Origin: Elysia crispata | Lineage: Eukaryota > Mollusca > Gastropoda > Plakobranchidae | Length of the DNA: 64,000 nucleotides | Direction: 5' to 3' | Assembly: GCA_033675545.1 (NCBI GenBank) | Contig: JAWDGP010007450.1 | Span: 32,501-96,500, forward strand | In this document: positions 52,801 through 61,800 of the stretch, one piece after another | Layout of the letters: each line of letters begins with the position of its first letter | Numbering within the stretch: position 1 is the stretch's first letter | Notes under the pieces: generated by a model | The model's input: the letters and a program-made list of their open reading frames with translations, nothing else | Databases searched by the model: none | What the model was told of the DNA's origin: nothing | Position numbers and translations under genes: made by a program

Positions 52801-55800
52801 GAAGTCCATTACTACCATTAATTATGAGCCTTGCTATTCAATTATCATATTTTAATACAGATATCTATTTTCTCCCTCAAAGTAATAATGGTATGAGTTT
52901 TTTTACTCATACGGTAGCTAAACTTCAATCTTTTTATGCCATCAGTAACGTTGGGAAGATCAATCTGTATTGATGAAAACCAGTATATAAGACTATTTCT
53001 TCGTCCATCTTCAATTGTTTTTCAATCCTAAGTTTGGAAAATTGATCGATGCATGATAATTATTTGCAATAATTTGTGAATAAGTTCTTAAAAATTTTCC
53101 GGATTTTACAATGACAGAAAATTGTGTCACCGGAATATCCAGTAAGAAAAAATGCTCAATGATCAATTTTTAGAACCCTAATCAACACTGTGGACATACT
53201 AGACTGTAACTCTTGGCTAGTAATCAAATGTTGTCAGCTTAAAATCAAATCTTATTAATTTTAAAAGCTGCAAACAAAAAAAAACTCTGAAGTTTTTCTG
53301 GATGTTGCAATGACACAAATTAATCCATTTACTACCATAAATTATGAGTCCTTTTATTCAACTATCATGTTTAATGTAAAATAACATCTATTACTTCACT
53401 GTACTTATTAATGGTATGATTTTTTTTTTGCTTCAAAGGTGGCTAAATTTGAATCTTTTTGTGTCATGAGTAACATCTGGAATATCATTCTGTGGTGATA
53501 AAAGCCAAGCATTACTCAAAAGTATTGAAGTAAAGTATCTCTTAATCTTTTTTTCAATAAATTTGCATCTTTCTCTAATGATATTGAACAATTTTGAGAC
53601 AAAGAGAGGCGAAAAAAAATTCCAGGTCTGATGTAAAGCTTTAGGGTTGACCTCCTGAGAATTGCTCTCTTATGATTGCTGTCTTTGCCACAGGATTTTG
53701 AATTGTTTAATTATATTTTTTTTTGTCTTCATCTTTCTTTTTTTGATCAGGATAATTGTTGCATTACTGGATGCTTTCCACTTTGATTTGAGAAATTCTA
53801 CTTACAAAGTTCGAACTGCTCCCAAAGTTCTGCATAAACCACAAACAGATGCAGGTGAGCTTTTCTATTGTTTTTCATTCAAGTTCTGTTTTTAACTTAG
53901 CATGTATATGGGTAAAAATTTAGAGAGATCTCGATGTAAGTGTTAACATCAGTGCAATTCAGTGAGTCATACAGTTCATTCAATCAATGTGGGAGGCCTC
54001 AGATCTGAAAAGAATAAGTTTTAAGATAGAAATTACTCTTTTTTGATTCCAACAATTACCAAAGGAATTCACTCCCCAATTTTATTTCATATTTTCTTCT
54101 CACACAGTCACAGAAATCAAATGTCCTTGATTGGGTCCTTTTAGCTTAATAAGATATTTTACATCAGAGTACAAAATTTTTGTTGAACCTATATTTCTCC
54201 AAAGATATCTAGATTTGTGAAAGATTTTCTCACCTTATATTTTTTTTTCTTCTACCTTTTATTGTCATATGAATCACCCATAGAGTTCATCGAATTCAAA
54301 GTATCAATAGACACCAATCAATAAATATGCACTCAAAACAAACAGAAAAAAGTTTCTTTGCTATTTTGGGATGTCTTGCTTCAATATAAAATGGTTCAGA
54401 AAGTATTGAAATATATTCCCTAATTTAATTTTCTTTCCTCCTAATTTAAAAATAAATGATTTGTATGATGATCTTCCTTTTAATTCATGAATAACATGAG
54501 ATTTTGAGAGAGAAAAAAAAATGGTAAAATTAATAATTTGTCTTGGATCCAGATGCTGAAAAAGAAGAGAATAAAAACGTGGCTGGGAATACTGCTGAGG
54601 AAAGTTCCAACTTGGAAGAATCTCAGGTGGCCTTGGAGAGCCAGGATGACCCACAGCCACAGGAAGGGGATGAAGAGGAGTTTCCTCCAGATCTCGCAGG
54701 AGAGGAGGAGGAGGAAGCGATGGAAGTGGTAGGGGAGGGGCCTGATGGAAAGGGAGAGAATGCTGATGACAGGAAAGTGATTTGCAGTGAACTGGCAGCG
54801 ACACGCATACACAAGATGATATCAGTATCGCTCATACCTCAACTGCATCGAGTCATCACACAACGGGTATGTTTTTGGTGTTTTTTATTGCTTTTTTTTT
54901 TGACTTTCAGGATATGTTGAGATAGTTTTAGAATAATATCACAATAAATCATGGGCAATCATTGGAATGGCTTGAAGAAAATTCATGAGTTATTGATGTT
55001 GGAACATAACTGCCTCTCTCATTTTTTTTTGGATATAATTACAAGGGAAAAATTTCTAACATCAGTTACCTTTTGTAGATGATGATATTTTTTTGACTGT
55101 TAATTTATCAACCAAACATAATCAAGAGAAAGAAACAATGATGTCGCTGTGAGAAATATTTTCCAACTGATTGTCCATTTCACAAATGCACACATTTTAA
55201 TGTCTTAAGACCAGTCCTTTTGACCTTAATGTGAAAAAAGATGCATTAGAAGTTGATTTTTCCGTTTCTTTATTTGATGATGATTTAATATTTGGAATTC
55301 AGTAAGTAAGAATCAAGAAAATATTTTGAAAGTTCAATTGCTAGAAAGCTAGTTGCAAAGCACACTTCTATATGTCTCTGCTTAATTTTGAAATCTGATA
55401 TTTGATAAATTGGGAGTTTTCATTGCCTGTTATTGCTTTTTTTTTTTTTAGACAAAAATGAATAGATTGAATTGCAACCTTTCTCAGAAAAGAGGATATA
55501 AGCTCATGTGAATGTCCATATTATTCCCTCACTTCCATCATATGTTTTATGAAATTTTTCATACTGCAGACAAAAAGTGACGATGAACACAAGCTAGTGA
55601 AGAGCAAGTACCCTGAGGATGAGGAGATTCTAAGAGTCCCTATTGCCCTGGCATTGATCAAACTACTACAGAGTCTACCAAAGGGGACTTTAGAATATAC
55701 GCTACCTGGGTGAGTCTTGGCTTCTGCAATGGAAATTTCTTAAATACATGATGTCAAGATTGCCAGCTGCGGATGGCATGTTGGCAAACTGAAAATAGCC

Positions 55801-58800
55801 GAAAGACCGAGCTGGCTGATTAATTATTTATCTGTGGAGAGAAAAAAAATCAAATTGGACAAATAAGATGCGATGATCAGTCATCTCCTTACTGGAGCAT
55901 CAAGTGATTGTGCTTTCTAAACGGTCTATATAAGGTTAAACAGGCTAATGGAAAATTGCCATGTGAGAATTTTTACTTAAAGAGAAGTATAGATAGATTG
56001 GGTTTTTACACAATAAGCTTATCAATCTTATTGTTGGATTAGAAATACTGTGTGAATGCACTTCATATAGCTATTAGGAAAACTCACATTTTATATAAAC
56101 AGTTAGTTTTACGATTTTGCAGCATGTTAGGCACGTCAACCTAGGGAAGGTCAATTGATAGCCTTATATTGTTGGATCTATCCAGGGTGTCCAGAGAAGA
56201 AGGAAAGTAGGGAAAAGATTGAAGAAAATCAGGGCAATTTTTTAATAGCAAAAAAAAATGTGCAGATTCTATGGTCAAGAAAAAGGACATTGAAATGGAC
56301 AGTGAGTAACTCTCTAAACAGCACATAACGGGGTAGAAAATGCTTAGAAAGTTCAAAGTCTAACAAATGAAGTGCGGCAAACGATATAGAGAACATGTAT
56401 GATGTGCAGCCCCTTTCTTTTCTCTTAGCATCATTATTTTAATGGTTAGATTTTTGTAGACTAGATAAAATTTTAGAAAACTAATACAGTCTTGACATTA
56501 TGTCAATTAGTCTTCTTCATCATTTTTGCTTCTTAAACTTTTACTGTTTAACCTGTTTTTGCTTGAGCTAAATCAAACAAGTGATGAGATTATCAAAATT
56601 TCAATCTAATCATTTTCTTTCCAGAATGTTTTAAATGTATAATTTATTTTTTCTAATCAACATTATGACATGGATTTCCCATCATCATCATCATTATTTT
56701 AGTTTTTCTTCTTTTTCCTTTTTCTTCACTGCTCTCTAATATGAATGGATGGCGCTTTTGTTTTTTAAGGGCATCTATCATATTTTATCCTCTGGGCTCA
56801 AAGCAAAATTCATCTTTCACAATATAGAGTAAAACTTTGATAAAAACATTGGAGTTTGGGTTCTCAAAGTTAGGCAGATAAAAACCAGTTTGTTTTCAAA
56901 GTCTTTGCATATGAAAAAGAATTTGGACTTCATATTTCATGCCTATTAACTTTCACCAGTTTGTGCCAATGTAAATACATTTTTTTGTTGTTGTTTTTTT
57001 TTTTTTGCTTTTTTCCTTTAGGCTACCTTTCATCGCTGTTAATCTAAAAAGATTGGTCTCGAATGACAGATAAAAGTTTTTACAATTTCACAGTGTTAAT
57101 GTATCTGAACCTGTGGGAGCTAACTTTTAGCAATATCATTTGATCTCATGCTTTTGTAATAAAATATCTTAACCCTTAATGATCTGAGTTCAAGTCATTT
57201 CAAAAATAAAATAGTCCTTCAAACGATAGGCATAGTGATAAAGAAATAGGTATGCTCCTTCCTATGTTCAAAATTATATAAAAGTTCATTTAAATGCATG
57301 TCAATTAGGTACAGAAATTATTCTGGAATTGGGTAGGGAGAAATATAAACATGGAGAAGCTAGAGATGAGGTTATGGTAGAGGTGAAAAGTTTTAATTTA
57401 ATATCTTTATCTTCAAAAAACACAATAACTTTTTTCTTAATTGAGACCTCTCTGCACCAATAATCTTTCTAGATTTAATTTGAGTACCTGCAAGGAATGA
57501 ATTGGGTTCACCATGTTTCATCTCAGGATTTTGTTGAAGATCTGTAACTTCCTGAGGTCTCGATCAAGAGATGTCCGCACTACAGCAAGAGAGACACTGG
57601 AGAAGGTCGCTTTGTCATTGGGCTGTCGCTACATTCCATTCATCATCAAGGAGATGAAGGCTGTACTTACTCGTGGTTATCAGGTAAACAAACCATAATG
57701 AGTCAAAAAAATTTAATTAAATACTAGCAATATAAAGTACATGACCTTAAATCTTCTGAGATGTTGATTTCGTCATTAATGATTGAAATATTGTCTTTTC
57801 TTTTTCTAAATTATATGATATTAAAAATAAGATCTTTGATAAGATTGCAGCAGATATATTTTTCCAAAGTGATTACTTGTTTAATTTTCTGTACAATGAA
57901 AGTCTTTGTGGGTTTAAATCACTGGAGTCCTACTCTAGTATACATTAGTTTGATATCACTGGTGTGAATGCCATTTGTATGAGACGGTCTCAGATTAATA
58001 AGGAAGTCATTTATGGCACTGTATATAAAAATGTTCAATATCGTTCAAAGATACAGAGCAGGTAATACAACTTAACACTTCAATGTTTTGACACTTTATG
58101 AGTGTTTCAAGTGTTTTTCTACAATGTAATGGATATGTTGACTTCTAACATGTTGCACTAGTTTATGCAATTATATTCACAAAATTATGAGTCAAATCAA
58201 ATCCTTTGCTTGAACCTCTGTGCAAAATGCACATATTTTTAAATGAGTGAATATCTATATAATTTATTATTACTTCACATCTTTTGTATTTTGACTTTAT
58301 TGATGTATTCATTAGTGTGTAAAATGAAGACTGTTTTCCACCCACTTATATTTTCTCTCACAAAAATGCCTGTCTTCAGCTTCATGTGTTAAGCTTCACA
58401 GTCCACCATCTGCTCAAGTCCCTGGCAGAAGTTTTGCAGCCTGGTGACCTTGACCCTGCCCTGAGTTCCATCCAGGATGTATTCTACGCAGAGCTCTTTG
58501 GTCATGTTGCAGAAGAGAAAGAGGTTGAGGCCATCAGGGCCAAATACTTCGAGGCCAAGTTCATAAAGGGTTATGATGCTTATGGCATCCTGGCTCGCTG
58601 TATCTCTGCAGAGCAACTTGATCGCCTCATTTTGCCTGTCAGAAATGTATGTTTAAAACTGAGTTTGAATTTCTGGAACTGTTTTAGAAACTTTTGTTTA
58701 GGAAAATGTCGTAACAAATTAAGAAAAAAGGAAATTTATTTATCATTGTAGCAAATGGCATTTATAAAGCACTCATATCTAAAATAGAAGGCTTTGAGCA

Positions 58801-61800
58801 CTTCTTATAAGACTGTCTATTGGAAGATAAAAGATTTGAGTCACACAAGCTTGGCATATTTTTGCAATAGATGCAAATGCATTGTAAAAAATATTCTAAT
58901 GTAACACTCATGGTATTAATGCATGTGATAAAAACTAGTAATATTGCGGTTCAAATACTTCTTAAATGGCATGGTAAAACATCAAATAATTAAAACTGCA
59001 AAGATTTGTTAAAAATTTTAATCAAGGTAGTTACACCTATCATCATTTTTGAAGGAATAATTTATCTAGTGATGAAATTTTTATAGTGTCTTTTGCTTAT
59101 GAGGTCTACATTTTATTTTAGAAACTTCTTCACAAGTCAAATTTAAGATTTTCTCAAGCTCATAAATCTAGTGCCTGTTAAGATCTAGTGCAAATGAAAT
59201 GAAAAGTTCAAATTAGTTATATTCATCTTGGCTACATAATTATGTTCATCCATAGAAATTAAACATATGAATTGAATCCATCTTTTTGTCTCTATGCAGG
59301 TGTTAGAGACGACATACAGTCAACGCACAGCCAATAAGGCTGAGACTCTACTCCAGAAGGTGGCGGTCGGACTTAGCAGCAATCCCAGCATCCCATTGGA
59401 CGCTATGATGGTATTTATCCATAGTCTGACCACCACTTTAGTGGAGCACGCTACACAGGAGCAGAACAGCAAGTGAGTGGATTTCATGCGACACAAACTG
59501 TTGTATCTCCACTTATATTTTCATAATTTTCACAATTTTTAAATCATTATAGTAAAGCTGTTTCACACGAGCATGTCATAAATTTCATGCACTGACTATA
59601 GCCAGGTAATTTTTTTTTACAGTTGAATATAGAACTGAAAATAATTATTTGTTAATCTAGGGCAATCACAACCCGACCTTTCGATGACAATTGTAACATC
59701 CAGGTCATGAGCTTTGCCTGCTAACCTCTAGTGCATGCTGTTCAACATTTCAAGATTATTTTTCCTTTGAGGTGTCTCAATAGATCTGCTAGGAAATTTT
59801 CAGTTAAGATTTGTGCACTGCTTTTTATTAAGTTATATAAATGTCTTTATTTTAAATTTTTCAACAACAAAAAATAATGAGGTAAAGGTGTTTTTAGAAT
59901 TTTTAGGTTTTGTTTCATGTTTTACCAAATATCTTATTTTTAGCTAACTTATCTCTGTCCGAAATTTTAAAAATATAAAATAGGCTTTCTTTTACGTTTT
60001 CCAAGCACTCTTGATGGAAGGTAAAAAGTTTAACCTGCACTGGAGACATAATATGAAACAGAATCATGCAGGACCAATGGCTAAATGGATTATGGTTTAC
60101 TTTTTTGTTCATTCTGCTGCCACCTTATTGCATTTAATGTACTTTGATTGAGTCACATGCAACCTGGAAGACTGTATGCGGCAAGTTTATTGTCGACCAT
60201 AAGGTTTTAACATTCGGTTTTAACCAGCTGGACATTTCAACTCTAATGAGACAGTTTGTTTTGCCAATAACAAGTTCTGGTCTTGATTGTTGTGTCTCAG
60301 AGCTGAAACAAACACAGAGTTGTCAGTCCAACCAGGACCCCTCAAGAAGATGCCAGAGAGCTGCTTGCTGCTGGAGGAAGCAGCACCCAGGGGTGGGATC
60401 AAGCCTAAAGCCAACAAGAAGACGAATCTTCATTTGTTAATTGAGTTTGGCCTTCAGGTTTGTCCAAGATAAAAGTTAAAGAAATAAAATAAACATAGTT
60501 TTGCAAATAAATCAATCTAGTAATTGCTATTTTCATTATTCAATCAGTTGTCATTGAAAGAATAGAGCGATGAAATTTGAATCCTCACTTTTAGAACTAC
60601 TTTGCAGTAAAAGCATCTTATCCTCAGTCTTCCAAGTTTTCAGTGTTAGTCACTTCAATCTAAAATAACATTACAAATCCATTTTGTGACTAAATATAAT
60701 AATCTTTACAAATCAATATAAGAACTACTTTGAAGTAAAAGCATCTTATCCTCAGTCTTCCAAGTTTTCAGTGTTAGTCACTTCAATCTAAAATAACATT
60801 GCAAATCCATTTTGTGACTAAATATAATAATCTTTACAAATCAATATAAGATGCCTGGAAAAAGTTGTATATTTAAGAATTGTATAAAAATCAGCATCTC
60901 AGTTAATGTGGTCTAAGTTGATTAGTTGCATGATTTATGAAAGCTTGTCAGTGTATTAAGCCCTCATTGCTTCTTTGTCTGTACCAGCTTCTATATACAT
61001 GGCTCAAGAAAGAATCTCTTACAGCAACAGAGCATTTACATCTGCAGATGTTGGATCCCTTGGTACCAACTATGAAATATCTTCTCACAGACGTTCATGT
61101 GAAGGTAAACTTTGTGTTGTTGGACAAGAAGTTGTATTTTTAAAAATTTTTCTAAGCTCACACTGCATAGTCCAATGCATGCCCTACCGTGAAACATGCT
61201 GAACAGACAAAATCATTTCACCAAGTCTGTTACTCAATGATTACAAAAAAAAAAAAACAATTGTCCAGGAAATTGCTTAAGATGCAAAATTTAATGTTTT
61301 AAGTTTGATCTCTGATGTGAGCATTATGCATTAGCAAAGTGTCCGTTCTGCCTTCGTCTCTCTTCAAGTCCCTTTTTTCTTAATAGCACAGAATGTAGGC
61401 TGACACTGAGCCTATTATACTCCTTTAATAGTCAAATGAAAATTGTTCATAAGAGCAGCTTTTGAAATTTTCCACGATTCCTCTGTTTAAGAAGAAAGTA
61501 GATGATTATTCATATGATCCACATCAATAGTTTATAAAGCTTCTATTACAGACCCTATCAAGCAATCAATCAATCAGGTGCAGTGCTCTTTAGCGTAGGC
61601 GATCATGACTTTCCAAGCATCTCTATCCCCCCTTGCTTTCAGTGTTTCTTTCACTCTTCTTATGGTCCAGCTAAAATCTTTTCATACTGTTTTCCCCTGC
61701 TGCGTTTTCCCTCGATCATTCTAGTTGACACAAGATGTTCTAGTTTCTCTCTTCTCATCACATGGCCAAAAAAGGTTGCTCGACATTTAGGTATCCTATT

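Noticed and set aside
54361..54835. Minus-strand proline/serine-rich frames
   Set aside because: Antisense shadows of UTP20 exon 42, caused by its GAG/GAA-rich codons.
60144..60440. 98-codon frame overlapping exon 47
   Set aside because: Different frame from the UTP20-matching one and runs through the intron acceptor.
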